From NCBI GenBank assembly GCA_005765155.1, contig VCCP01000001.1:3472001-3536000 (forward strand): DNA of 64,000 bases, given 5' to 3'. The notes beneath the pieces are model-generated. The model did not search any database and had not been told where the DNA came from. It saw only the letters and a list, made by a program, of their open reading frames with translations. Position 1 is the stretch's first letter; each line of letters begins with the position of its first letter. This document shows, piece after piece, positions 9,569 through 19,523 of the stretch. This DNA is from Zelopaecilomyces penicillatus. Its lineage: Eukaryota > Ascomycota > Sordariomycetes > Hypocreales > Pseudodiploosporaceae. Both the position numbers and the translations under genes were made by a program.

Positions 9569-11134
9569 CTAGTAGCGTCCGCCACGATCGTAGTCGCGGG
9601 GATATCCTCCCTCTCGGGGGTATGGTGCTTCCCGCGGAGGAAAGTCCCTTGCGGGCCGATCGTAAGGTGGCCGAGCCCCTCCATTGGCATACGCGTCAGG
9701 CGGCGGAGCGTAGTCACGGCGGTATGGCTCTTCATAACGCCCACGGGGAGGCGGGTACTCTTCAGGACGGCGTGGTGGGGATCGATAGCGAGATCTGTCG
9801 TCGTAGTATTCACGACGTGGGCTGCGGTCACGGTAGGCATATGGTGCGCCTCCTTGACCGTCTCGTCGCGGGCTGTGTCCTCTCGGTGGGCCGCGGCGAT
9901 CGTAGTCGTCAAATGGAGGGGGAGGTCGCCGTCCGGGAGAGCGAGACCGACCGCGGTCTCGTCCCATGTCGGGCTGGGTCTGGAATCATTATATTAGTGG
10001 CATGTCAGGTGGAATGAGTATGGATTTTTGATCCTACATCAACAAGGCATTGGACACGGGTTCCCTTAAATTCGCGGCCGTCAAGCTTCTCCACGGCGGT
10101 TCGAAGGTCTGCTGCAGTTTCAAATTCGACGAAACTTGTGAATCTGGTTAGCAGTCGTCTTTGACAAGAAGGTATAGTTTGAAGGCGCCAATTGCAAAAC
10201 TTACCCTCGTCCACTTGAGTCACGGCCAGTCTCGGAGTATACGACATCCAGACTAGATTGACGGGCAAAATCCTTGAGGTCCTATTTCCAGAATCCACGT
10301 AAGTTGTTGCCTAGGATCCAAGTCAAGTCGAACGCATCCAATATAATTCGCAAAGATCCATCCATCAAGCAAGGAACCGGGGTGGGTGCCAGGTCGATGA
10401 CGCGCGAAGAGTCGTGCGATGTCGCCAGTCCCGAAACGCAGATGGAACCAAGAGCGCGCAGAATCCGGGCCGATGACAAAAGAACAGACAAAAACCAAAA
10501 CGCTCCAAGTCACACAGAAAAGATAGGCAGATTCCAGACGAGTCCAGGAAGAAAGAACGAGAAGATTGAACAGACCTGCCAGCTGGTGTCGTTAGGGAGT
10601 CCTGTGATTTGCATGCGGTGCGGAGTTCGACGAGGGCGAGGCGCTGTACGCTCATGGGGGCCACCCATTGGGCCTTCGCGGTGTCGAGCCCCGCGGGCAA
10701 ACTGAACGGTTAGACGTTCTCCCATAAAATCAGATCCATCTTGGTCGAATTGTTAGCCAGGCGGGGAAACATGGGTACGAAGAATCAGTGATTCTGGCCT
10801 CGGTCACATACGGAAAGCTGTGATAAAGGTAGGCACCAAACAGTTAGTAGAGCTCGCGACAGATAGTGAGCGCTTGTGAAGGCAAAGTTGGCTAACCTGG
10901 TACGACATCTCGGGCATCCATAGGATCCTTATACTCAATGAAGCCGAATCCATTCATCAGCTTTACCTCGGTGATTTCTCCGGTGCCATGAGTCGCAAAG
11001 TGAGCCTCGACATCGGCCTTGGTAGCTGCCGCAGCGCGTCAGTTGGATATCCATGGGTTGCGGGAGACTGTGTAATATGGACCATTGCGAGGAAGGTTCC
11101 CCAGGTAAAGCCTGGTGGCTGAAACTTCCGTCAT
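9569..11134 (-). CDS. srp2: SR-type splicing factor with two RRMs (Srp2/Npl3-like)
   Basis: This nuclear pre-mRNA splicing and mRNA-packaging protein is modelled in seven exons: 11083-11134, 10897-11025, 10812-10817 (6 bases), 10576-10739, 10205-10281, 10038-10134 and 9569-9979, for 311 residues. RRM1 runs from TRLYLGNLPRN to GERLTVQFARG and includes KLMNGFGFIEYKDPMDARD. RRM2 runs from HRMQITGLPNDTSWQDLKD through GRGFVEFETAADLRTAVEKL. The C-terminus is an Arg/Tyr/Pro-rich domain with RSRSPGRR and many RDY/RSP units. The PRPRRT linker and SWQDLKD match S. pombe Srp2. The frame is restored only if the tiny exon (Ala-Phe) is included or skipped cleanly. Two donors (GTCCAT at 11082, GTCTGT at 10575) are off-consensus, and one intron is 294 bases. 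Confidence 0.88.
10812..10817 (-). other. srp2: 6-base microexon of srp2
   Basis: CTTTCC, flanked by CACAG and GTATG. Inclusion gives VVP-AFH-GSDFMG, matching the unbroken NDFQGKEFMG stretch of S. pombe Srp2. Skipping keeps frame but gives VVP-D-GSDFMG. The flanking introns would be 10818-10896 and 10740-10811. Confidence 0.65.
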
Positions 11135-12296
11135 GATGGGCGCCCGAGGGATGCAAAGAAAAAAACCGTAGGGATTGGCGAAACCAGCGGATGAAAATGC
11201 AACACAAAGGACCTGGTGGGTTTGGAATCCAAGGAATCAGGCGCGTAATGAGAAGCCAGGCCAGACGAGCGGGTTGGTGGGCGGTGGTTGGGTTTGGAGG
11301 AAGCAACAGAGGCTCCAAGCTTCCCAAGGCAGTAGAGAGGCGACAAGGCTTGCGGTGGTGCTGGGAGCTTGGGCGGACAAGGGTGGCAGAAAACCCAAAA
11401 CAAGCATAGCGGCCTGAGCGCGGGGCCGCCGCCCTCCTGTAACAACGTCGATGCGACTCACTCACTGTATCAACACCTGTAAGGTACTAACTGAGGTAAA
11501 CAACATGACTACATCATGCATGAGGCACTGGGCACCACACGTCACACACTCGTAACAACATGAAGGGCATCGATTGACAAACTTGAAGCCCACCCACTGC
11601 AGATTTCCACCTCGAAAGGACTGGTGTACAAGCTCGGAAGCAAGGCAATTTGCATTCGTTGGTTCAGTTCAATACCGCAACCGCTGGAGAGCCAATCCCA
11701 TCCAAACTCAAACCACGTGGTCCAGATGACGCAAATCCTGGGATACTGTACTTCACCGGGTTCTTGTCTTGGAATGGAGCAATTTATCAGAGTATTCGTA
11801 GTTGAAAGGTCCATCACTATATGACCGAAAAACCACAGAGCATTGATAAGTACATCAACAAAGCCGCAGCCAGGCCTAATGGTGCATGTGATACTCTTGG
11901 CGCAGAGAATCCAAGACTGAGCATACAATGGGTCAGAAATGCAAAGTCGCCATGATCCACAAAACAGGCAAGTTAGTTATCTAACTGCCTGGTTGAAGTT
12001 AGCTGCAGAATTCAATAATAACCTCAAATTACCCCCCTTGTTACACAATGACGTCCCACTAGCTCCAACACCAATTCCAGCCGTGACTGGTTAACTTTGC
12101 CTCTCCCAAAATGCATTATTCATGACAGAGACGCCTCACTCCGGGCTTCGTAAAGATCAAATAAACCATTCCAAGGATGATGCAAGACACGGTACCCTAC
12201 GCCTCATCAAACAAAACCGACACGATTTCATCCAATATAGTGAACACGAGATGGGCACTAGAATACGTGTTAGCAACATTTCCATTCTAGGGGGGG
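11135..12296. other. srp2 promoter side / mdm1 3' side
   Basis: About 1.16 kb with no supported gene. It lies between the srp2 start and the mdm1 stop, both on the minus strand. Confidence 0.5.
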
Positions 12297-15200
12297 TTAC
12301 CCCATGACATCGTACTTGAGCCTCGTGTTGTTGAACGTAGCAAAAATTCGCCGGCTTGCCGTATGCGCATTAACTCGTCCTACAACATTTGCCGCCAAGT
12401 CTGGCACAAGTGTTGCAAGCATGAGACTCGCTTCTGTACGGGTTTTCTTCCTTTCCGCTGCGGTGCGTGGTTTCTTATCTCGGACTAACGTGCCATTCGG
12501 CCACAGGGCATTCTGCACCATCCCAACATAACGTAGCAGAGACTCTTCTTGGACAAGCATCTTGACGTTGTCACGCACTTTGCGTTCAATTGTGCCGCCG
12601 AGGAGCTGCTGTAGGACGACAACCACCGCCCTGCCCCGTAGCCAATTGTTTCCTCTGTTCAGCTCGAATACCTCAAGAAAAATGTCGCAAATAGGCTTGA
12701 TGAATGGTTCCAGCTCTTTGCTCTCATAAGCATTCAGTTCGGCTTCGGCCTCTGCCGCTGGGAACGCGTCTTCGTTGGCGTTGAGTGGCATAGCATTAAG
12801 CTGGTTCGTAGCTGCGGCGATGAGATTTTGCCCAGCAACTGAGATTTGGTCCAACACAGGAATGTTTCCTAGAATATCCTCCACACCATCCGTGACTGAG
12901 TCATATAACCGTGTCATCATATCTTTCCTGTCCTCTCGTTCCATCAAGTCCTCTCCGCCTTGTGCAATAGCGCTTTGCGAGAGAAACGCACGGAGCTCGC
13001 GGCTACGACAGGCTTCTGGCAGTAGTAGGAGTTCTCGCAAGTACTTTTCCAGCGCAGTTCGCCTCTTCCGAAGAAATTCGCTTTGGAATTTCATCACTAC
13101 CCGTCGCCCAGGAAAGTCCAGATTCCGCACTGAGGGATACGTAGATCGTAGCTTTTGATGAAGTTCGTGAAATTCGCTATATCGCCTCGTAACGACCCAA
13201 GATGAAGCAGGCATCTGTTCTCCCGCGTTGCGCTGAACCTCCACGGTGTAGAGTGCAAATTCTCTCCCATCTTCTTCTCGACCCACTTGCAATGATTTAA
13301 TCCTGATCGTTGACCGCCCATAAAGACTGTTATCGCTTTCTTGTACCACATATTGTTGCCGTTGAAGCTCCTTTCGCCTGATTTCTCTTTGTAAACTACC
13401 TTTTGATTTTCTCAAAATTCGTAACTCTGCCGTATTGTTCGTGAGCTCCGCCTTCCTTGTGAGCGATTCGACAACAGCCTCTTGTGCTACTAGGCGGTCA
13501 ATATCGTTCGTGAGAGCTGTGATGGCTTCAGCCAAGCCAAGATCCCCTGGAGCAGCTTCATGTACTTCAGTCTCGGCATCGGAGGGAATACCCCCTTCGG
13601 CATCATCCTCTTCCTCAAGTATATGCTTATTCTCATCACCAAAGAGATCATCATCAACAAAAACGCCGATGCGAGATGCAGCACTGACAAGTCCTAAAGA
13701 TGACAAGCTGGGCTTTTCAGGCTCTTTCCCCAAAAGCACAGATCTACCAGCATCTATGGAGCCCCGATTGGATCTACTGCCGTTTCTTATGTTTGGACTT
13801 GCAGTGTTTTCTTCACCCCCAAACAAGGAGGCTCGAAGATCCTCACCTGTCTGAGGTCCATAATTTTCTAGAATATTTGTAAGTGCCTGTTCTACAGCCT
13901 GGACGACTTGTGTATCGGGAACTTGGCCCCTGCTATGATCCTGATCGAGACTCTGCACAGAATCAAGCATTCCATCGTTATCCCCGTCATCGTCCTCAAA
14001 TAGGGGATTTGGTGGTTCTTCATCAACAGATGCCCGAGAGACAGCCAGGGGATCCAACCCATTTCCATTAACATTAACCGCTCTCAAATCTGATACCGAG
14101 CCTGACCGGTGACTAGCTTGATTGGGTGCTGGGGGGCCAAGGCGCGAAATGGGCTTCGGTTTGGATTGATATGATTGGGATGCACGCCGGTTCGTTGGTG
14201 GTTGAACCTGTAGGGTTGGTTGAGTCGGAATGTTGGCGTGAGACATTTCTTGTGCTGCCAGACATTTGTAATACAGATCAGACTTTTTAAAGTTCTCAAA
14301 GTAGCGAGATCGCATTTTTTCCAACACGGCACTCTGCGCCTTCAAAATGGACCTCCTGGCTCGATAATATTGGGCGGGTGAAGCAGACTTTCCAGCCTGG
14401 AGAAATTCTCGCACCGTTTTCTTGGAAGAGTCTGGAACCTTGAGCTCTGGCTTAGATAGGTAGGCTTGGTGAATCTGCATCAGGTCTAGTCGATCAGAAT
14501 CGGACCACATTTGCAACGTCGATGGAAGTTGTTCATCATCATCATGTCCATCATCTTCCAGAGGATTGCGAAATCCGTCAACAACCAACCAAAACTGGAC
14601 CAAGGACATTAATTTCTGCCTGTCCATGTACTCCATGAAATAAGACAGTCCTGAAGAGTCCCGAAGGATTTCTATCAGTGTGGCATTTTCAAGCCTCGAG
14701 GTAGAAGCCGATGGTCTGATGGTAGGCGGGGTTTGTCCACTGCGATCCCCACCAGCAGCCAGGTGGTGAACTTTCTGATCCAGAATTCGCTTGCCCATTT
14801 CAAGCCGGCGTAGGTAAACAGGATCCTGGTTCTCTGAAAGTGAATCCCGCTTCAGCTGACTTGCAACTTCATTACGAAAACGTCTTGCATCTGACAGGTT
14901 ATTGACTTTTCGGATAGCCCTGATGAACTTTTCAAACTTCCGCTCATTGTCACCCGACGTAAGCCGGGGTGCCGTTGCGGGTTTTATAGATTTCGGCGTT
15001 GGAGAAGCATGTTGGTCGAGCGCTGCTCGAAGCTTGCGAACCGTTGATCTATCCTGGAGCATTGAACGACCATAGTTCTCCATGACCTGATTCCAAGTAT
15101 CTGGGTCGGCGAGTAGTTGAAGAATCGGAGATAATATAGCGCAGCTGACAATCTCACGCACTATGATTGACACTGCTCGGCTAGAGTGCATGCTTTCGGG

Positions 15201-15917
15201 GAGAATCCGGGGAAGAATTCTCGTTGCCAACGACCGTAAATAATCTTGCTGTACCATTTTGGTATCTGGAAAGGACAGTGACGCAGCCGGGTGCAGTCGG
15301 CCATCTCTAAACTTGGAAGCAATAGCAAGATCCAGCTCTTCGGATTCTGTAACCGATCTGTTGAGCTTCTTCCCTCGAACAGCCTTTTCTGCCTCATAGA
15401 AATCGTGAAAGTGGGCATTGAGAATGGGCACAAAGCGACCTGTCACTAGCTCGGCGAGGTCTTTGTGACGCAGGGACTCGAGTAAGCTCGCCAGAGCGGA
15501 CCTGATCACCTTGTCGACTTCGTTGGAAAACGATGGGTTTCGGCTGATGCTAGAATACCAGCTGCGCACAAAATCACGGAGTATGAGGTCGAGAAGCCCA
15601 TCAACGGCCTCGGACACACGCGGGGAGTCGATATCGAGTGGCGGCTTGGTATATGATTGTCTCTTGCGCAACGCATCGGTCTCAGCCCGCCAACGGGTTG
15701 CACCAAGGAAAATGGCACCATCTGGTCGAGGTGTCCGTTTGCTCAACTTTCGAGTGGTCAAAATAAGAGCTGCAAGGAGTGCAAGAACGCTGAGGATGAC
15801 ACCGCTGACGAAGGCATGGCCGATCCAGCGCAGCACGGAGAACCAGCTCACTGCATGGCCCCATGCAATGAATGCAACCACTGCAGCGAAAATCACATCT
15901 CTCCGCTTCAGGACCAT
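12297..15917 (-). CDS. mdm1: Mdm1-like sorting nexin (PXA-RGS-PX-Nexin_C)
   Basis: This ER-anchored tether of ER-vacuole/lysosome contacts, an SNX13/14/25 relative, is an intronless frame of 1206 residues. The N-terminus has two hydrophobic segments (about residues 8-25 and 34-55) for ER insertion. A PXA domain follows at about 95-290 (KPPLDIDSPRVSEAVDGLLD onward), then an RGS-like domain at about 410-560 (NATLIEILRDSSGLSYFMEY). A low-complexity linker leads to a PX domain at about 860-975 with the phosphoinositide-site run WVVTRRYSEFHELHQKL. A Nexin_C domain at about 1065-1160 includes RGNNWLRGRAVVVVLQQLLG. The frame is open upstream to a TTG at 15926, but the first ATG is at 15917 and no in-frame ATG lies between it and the upstream stop. 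The domain order is diagnostic. Confidence 0.93.
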   Translation of the reverse strand: MVLKRRDVIFAAVVAFIAWGHAVSWFSVLRWIGHAFVSGVILSVLALLAALILTTRKLSKRTPRPDGAIFLGATRWRAETDALRKRQSYTKPPLDIDSPRVSEAVDGLLDLILRDFVRSWYSSISRNPSFSNEVDKVIRSALASLLESLRHKDLAELVTGRFVPILNAHFHDFYEAEKAVRGKKLNRSVTESEELDLAIASKFRDGRLHPAASLSFPDTKMVQQDYLRSLATRILPRILPESMHSSRAVSIIVREIVSCAILSPILQLLADPDTWNQVMENYGRSMLQDRSTVRKLRAALDQHASPTPKSIKPATAPRLTSGDNERKFEKFIRAIRKVNNLSDARRFRNEVASQLKRDSLSENQDPVYLRRLEMGKRILDQKVHHLAAGGDRSGQTPPTIRPSASTSRLENATLIEILRDSSGLSYFMEYMDRQKLMSLVQFWLVVDGFRNPLEDDGHDDDEQLPSTLQMWSDSDRLDLMQIHQAYLSKPELKVPDSSKKTVREFLQAGKSASPAQYYRARRSILKAQSAVLEKMRSRYFENFKKSDLYYKCLAAQEMSHANIPTQPTLQVQPPTNRRASQSYQSKPKPISRLGPPAPNQASHRSGSVSDLRAVNVNGNGLDPLAVSRASVDEEPPNPLFEDDDGDNDGMLDSVQSLDQDHSRGQVPDTQVVQAVEQALTNILENYGPQTGEDLRASLFGGEENTASPNIRNGSRSNRGSIDAGRSVLLGKEPEKPSLSSLGLVSAASRIGVFVDDDLFGDENKHILEEEDDAEGGIPSDAETEVHEAAPGDLGLAEAITALTNDIDRLVAQEAVVESLTRKAELTNNTAELRILRKSKGSLQREIRRKELQRQQYVVQESDNSLYGRSTIRIKSLQVGREEDGREFALYTVEVQRNAGEQMPASSWVVTRRYSEFHELHQKLRSTYPSVRNLDFPGRRVVMKFQSEFLRKRRTALEKYLRELLLLPEACRSRELRAFLSQSAIAQGGEDLMEREDRKDMMTRLYDSVTDGVEDILGNIPVLDQISVAGQNLIAAATNQLNAMPLNANEDAFPAAEAEAELNAYESKELEPFIKPICDIFLEVFELNRGNNWLRGRAVVVVLQQLLGGTIERKVRDNVKMLVQEESLLRYVGMVQNALWPNGTLVRDKKPRTAAERKKTRTEASLMLATLVPDLAANVVGRVNAHTASRRIFATFNNTRLKYDVMG

Positions 15918-16588
15918 AGTAGCCAAAGAAGCTGCGTCCTGTTGTTGGGCAGCATCATCCAGGGCTTGGGTTTGGGCTTGGGTTTGGGTATGGGAGGGTG
16001 GAGAGTGGGCAGTGTGCTGCGTGCCTAGGAATTGGTGAAGCTGCTGGCATCTCCGGCCTTATCGATTACATCCCTATGCCATTACGTAGGTGCCTACAGG
16101 CAGTGGCGGCTGCCAGATGGTGGGGGGCCTGCAAGCATGGACCCCTGTTGCTGTTGATGATGTTGGGTATTCACACCCACGCGATCTTAACTCCATACGA
16201 AGCGAAGCAAAAGCCATGAACAACTCTTGGGGTGATTCTCTCATCTTATCTGGAAAGCTTGGTAGTTCGAGCACGATAAATATTAGCTACATTTACAACC
16301 TCTCGGTCAAACAAATCGTACGAGGCGTCCAGACTTGATTCGTCGCCCCTTCTTCTGTGGCCACAAACGCAGGGACGTATGAAGTCTCATACAGCTGATA
16401 ACTTTCATATATCAATTCTGCAACACGTCGTTGCGATTGGGACACATATTTCATCTACCATTCTGTTATCTTAATTTCAGTGTGTTCATGGCCATTGCCT
16501 TTCTTGCTAAATACACGACATTAGCATACCATTGGCCCAATTGCTTTATACAATGCATGCATTTCTAATTATCTACATCCTTTCTTTC
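15918..16588. other. intergenic between mdm1 and trm8
   Basis: It contains the G-tract motif (15962-15998) just upstream of the mdm1 start and the trm8 3' flank. No gene is supported. Confidence 0.5.
15962..15998 (+). promoter_or_regulatory. seven-tract G-quadruplex-type motif in the mdm1 5' region
   Basis: GGG tracts are separated by CTT, TTT, CTT, TTT, TAT and A, giving seven G3 runs in 37 bases on the plus strand. This is the template strand for mdm1, 45-81 bases before its ATG. The TTGGGY unit resembles a short tandem repeat. Confidence 0.7.
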
Positions 16589-17512
16589 CTACCAGGGCGG
16601 GTCTTCAGTGCGGCGAAAGAGGGCCACGAACTTTTTGCCATTGTTTCTTGCTACCTTCTTGCCCTCTTCCGTTTCACTCATCATAACCTTGACGCACTCG
16701 TCGGTCTCCTCCTCTTCCTTGGAAATTCGTTCGAACGAGGGATGTGAATCGAGATGTTCCACCATCCATTCATGAAGTGCCTCGACGTCAGTAATCGTAT
16801 AGATGATGCCCCCGGGCTTAATTGCGTATGCATACTCAGAATTGAGTGTCGTTGACACGATTCTTGCCTTGTGCTTTCTCGCCTTGAAGTGAGGGTCCGG
16901 GAAACAGATGAACACCTTACTCAGCTGCCCCTTTTTGAAGAAATTGGGCAAAAACTTCATGGAATTGGCACGAATACATGCCGCGTTCGTATAGAGTTTT
17001 CCTGAGCTTTGTGCTCTCAGCGCCCATATCTTTTCTTGTACAAATTGTGTCACACTGGTGCGGATTTCCAAACCTGTAAATTAATTAGATGAGCGCAGCA
17101 AATAAAGATATATATGCTAGGATACATACCAAGCATGAGTTTATCTGGCAGAAGAGGTGCAAGAGCCATTAGAAGACCTCCAAAGCCACAGCCGATATCG
17201 ACGATCTCAACGTCTTGACGAAGCTTCTTTGGTAAAGAATCATCATCATTCGGCGATTCCTCGGTAACAAAGTCCGGATAGTATGGCGACCAATCCATGT
17301 CCTGGGGAGATGCAGGACTGAGACGCAGGTTAGAATTCATGAAATATGTCGCAAAGGCGCACAACATACTATTCTAAGGCGTGGTCTGAGAAGGGATTCG
17401 CGTGTGCCCTCTGACGGTAAAGCTTTTTTCGGGGTAGTTCTATGGCCCCATCCTGAGCTCTTTTTGTCCGGAAATTCTCCCGCTTCACTCTCTTGTTGGT
17501 TGGGTTGCCCAT
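16589..17512 (-). CDS. trm8: tRNA (guanine-N7-)-methyltransferase catalytic subunit Trm8
   Basis: It forms m7G46 in tRNA with the WD40 partner Trm82, using S-adenosylmethionine. Three exons (17370-17512, 17130-17317, 16589-17073) give 271 residues with exact frame closure; the introns are 52 and 56 bases with GTATGT donors. The N-terminus is basic (MGNPTNKRVKREN), followed by RQRAHANPFSDHALEYP, the conserved entry motif, and MDWSPYYPDF. The SAM-binding motif is EIVDIGCGFGGLLMALAPLL. The tRNA and catalytic region holds FICFPDPHFKARKHKARIV and YTITDVEALHEWMVEHL. An upstream in-frame ATG at 17608 would add 32 residues, but 17512 matches the family start. It is divergent from a small membrane-protein gene (422 bases between starts). 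Confidence 0.95.
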
Positions 17513-17934
17513 GTTTATGGGGGACTTGTCCAATTTAGATGGGCTTTTCAGTTGACTGATACCGGCTGTGAGTATGAGTGATTGGATGGCATTCACAAGA
17601 ATCATCAAATGAGCGCGAAAGTCTGCGTTGCGCTGGAAGAGGAAGGCGGTGAGGCCCTAGTCAGCTGTTTCAGTCAGCATATTATTGCCAGAATACGTAC
17701 CGCCACGCCCCCAGAAGTTAGATGCTTATCCATCACTGTCAGATCGCCGGACTTTGCCTGAAAGACCTAAACTTCCCGTACCTAGGCATTTTACTTGCCG
17801 AGGCCTCCCCTAGAGCACAACTTTTTGGGAGTTTGGGGCCTCTTAAATCTCTTTCTCTGTCAAACCCTTCATCTCGAAACATACTTTACAACGACTTTTG
17901 GATTATCATACGTTGGAAGCAGTGTCCCACAACC
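17513..17934. other. bidirectional promoter region trm8 / small membrane protein
   Basis: A 422-base divergent spacer with no further gene seen. Confidence 0.5.
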
Positions 17935-18296
17935 ATGGCACTCTCACTACTGGAGCCAATATGGAGCTACTTCGGTCTTCTTTCCCCTGAATCATCCTTC
18001 CTCGTTCGCATTGTATCACTCCTCTGCGTGTGTACCTGATCGCATCCCCGCCTTTAATAATGGGCTATGGCTAATCCATGCACCAGCTGTTCATCGGCAT
18101 AATTTGGACTCTCCCCCTGGCCATATTTATCATAGCAGACTTGTTTTTATGGATTTGGAGGAATTATTGTAGCTGGTTGCCTTCCAAGACACACCACCAG
18201 CAACAATCATCCCCTTCTGCGGATATCAGCTCCACATCTACAGTTTCGGCTGCCGATGCTCAGCGTGGTAAAACTGTGAAGGCTAGAAGACGATGA
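17935..18296 (+). CDS. small predicted membrane protein (100 residues), unknown function
   Basis: I do not recognise a family. ATG at 17935 has a strong ACC-ATG-G context. Exon 1 (17935-18027) joins exon 2 (18087-18296) across a 59-base intron with a GTGTGT donor, a GCTAATC branch site 7 bases before the CAG acceptor, and phase 0. The protein has a short N-terminus (MALSLLEPIWSYFGLL), one long or two short hydrophobic segments around residues 22-58 (FLVRIVSLLC, then LFIGIIWTLPLAIFIIADLF), a WIWRNYCSW stretch and a polar Ser/Thr/Gln tail ending KTVKARRR. It could be a tail- or hairpin-anchored ER or mitochondrial protein; that is inference. Its stop lies 69 bases from the convergent hom6 stop. 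The clean splice makes it likely real. Confidence 0.65.
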
Positions 18297-18365
18297 TTTG
18301 ATAGAAGGAACAGATAACTTCCAACAAAAGTATCTCTTTAATTCAACAATTTACTACATGGTGGT

Positions 18366-19523
18366 CTATGAGATTTGAGAGAGAACCTTGATAAGGTCGC
18401 CTGTTACACCCATTGCTGTCACATCCCCGCCCGCACCGGCCCCTTGAATAATGAGGGGATTGCTTCCATATCTCTCAGTATAAAAGCTAATGATGTTATC
18501 ACTTCCCTTGAGGGATGCGATGGGATGCGAACGGTCAAACATCTCGAGCCCAACCTTGACTTGCTGAGTAGTCGTATCAATGCTTCCAACAAATCGAACA
18601 ACCTTACCGGCTTTCTCGGCGGCAATCTTGGTATCCTTCATCTGTTGATCAAAGGCAGGAAGTTTCTCGAGGAACTCATCACCACTAGTGCAAGCCTCAA
18701 GCTCTTTGGGAATAAGGCTCTGGACAGGGAAGGCAGTTGGGGATGCCACAGGTAATCCGGCGAGACGGGCGAGTATGGTTAGCTTCCTTGCAACATCCAA
18801 ACCATTCAAATCATCCCGAGGATCTGGTTCCGTGTAGCCTAGTGACTTGGCATTTTTCACTTCTTCAGACCACTTTCCACCCTTTCCTTCTGTCGGCGCG
18901 AATGAATTGAACAAGAACGACATGGTGCCGCTGAATACACCCTCTATCTTAGTCACCTTATCACCAGTATCTACCAGATCCTTCAAAGTTGAGATCACGG
19001 GTAACCCAGCACCAACAGACGACTCGTGATAGATTTTGGCTCCAGATGTCGCTGACGCTGTAAATATATCCTGCCACAGCTGATATGAGCCAGAGAAGGC
19101 CTTTTTATTCGGCGTAACAATGCTTAGACCTCGACTGAGGGCGAGTGGGTAGATTTCGGCGACATCTTGGGAGCTGGTGTTATCCACCAGTATAACCTTG
19201 GCGGGGGCAGTGGCAAGATATTCAATAACCTTGGGTAATTCTGGAGGAGCCTGAGAGGATCCGGCAAGTTTATCGAGTGTATCATCCAAGCTAATGGCAG
19301 AGTAGTTGTCGTAGTACAGAGCCTTTTTGCTTGTCGCAATGTAGCAAAGGCTGAGCTTCGGCGATGGTTTGCGGGCTGCGAGACTTCGCAATTGGGAAAG
19401 AAACGACTTTCCCACCCCGCCAGCGCCTAAATTTCAGAAAGAGTTAGCCAATTACCAAGTGAAGTCGAAGCCTGGGGCGGAAATACCAATGACGGCGATG
19501 TAAACCTGATTCGTTGCAGCCAT
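18366..19523 (-). CDS. hom6: homoserine dehydrogenase
   Basis: It reduces aspartate semialdehyde to homoserine with NAD(P)H, the branch point to threonine, isoleucine and methionine; cytosolic. Exons 19487-19523 and 18366-19426 give 365 residues. The Rossmann motif spans the splice (VYIAVIG / AGGVGKSF). Catalytic residues match yeast Hom6 in spacing: Glu212 and Asp223 in TEPDPRDDLNGLD, and Lys227 in VARK (yeast Glu208, Asp219, Lys223). SSVGAGLPVISTL and GVFSGTMSFLFN are also conserved. It has no fused aspartokinase and no ACT domain, as usual for fungi. I found no TGA(C/G)TCA site in the promoter, although the pathway is usually under CPC1/GCN4 control. Identity is secure. Confidence 0.96.

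Noticed and set aside
13435..13854. Ser-rich plus-strand frame inside mdm1
   Set aside because: Antisense to the Mdm1 linker region; its composition mirrors that strand's codon use.
15918..15926. Mdm1 start at the upstream TTG
   Set aside because: The frame's first ATG at 15917 gives a normal N-terminus; a TTG start is not needed.
15511..16038. Long plus-strand frame antisense to the mdm1 N-terminus
   Set aside because: It is the shadow of a secure coding region and shows no motif of its own.
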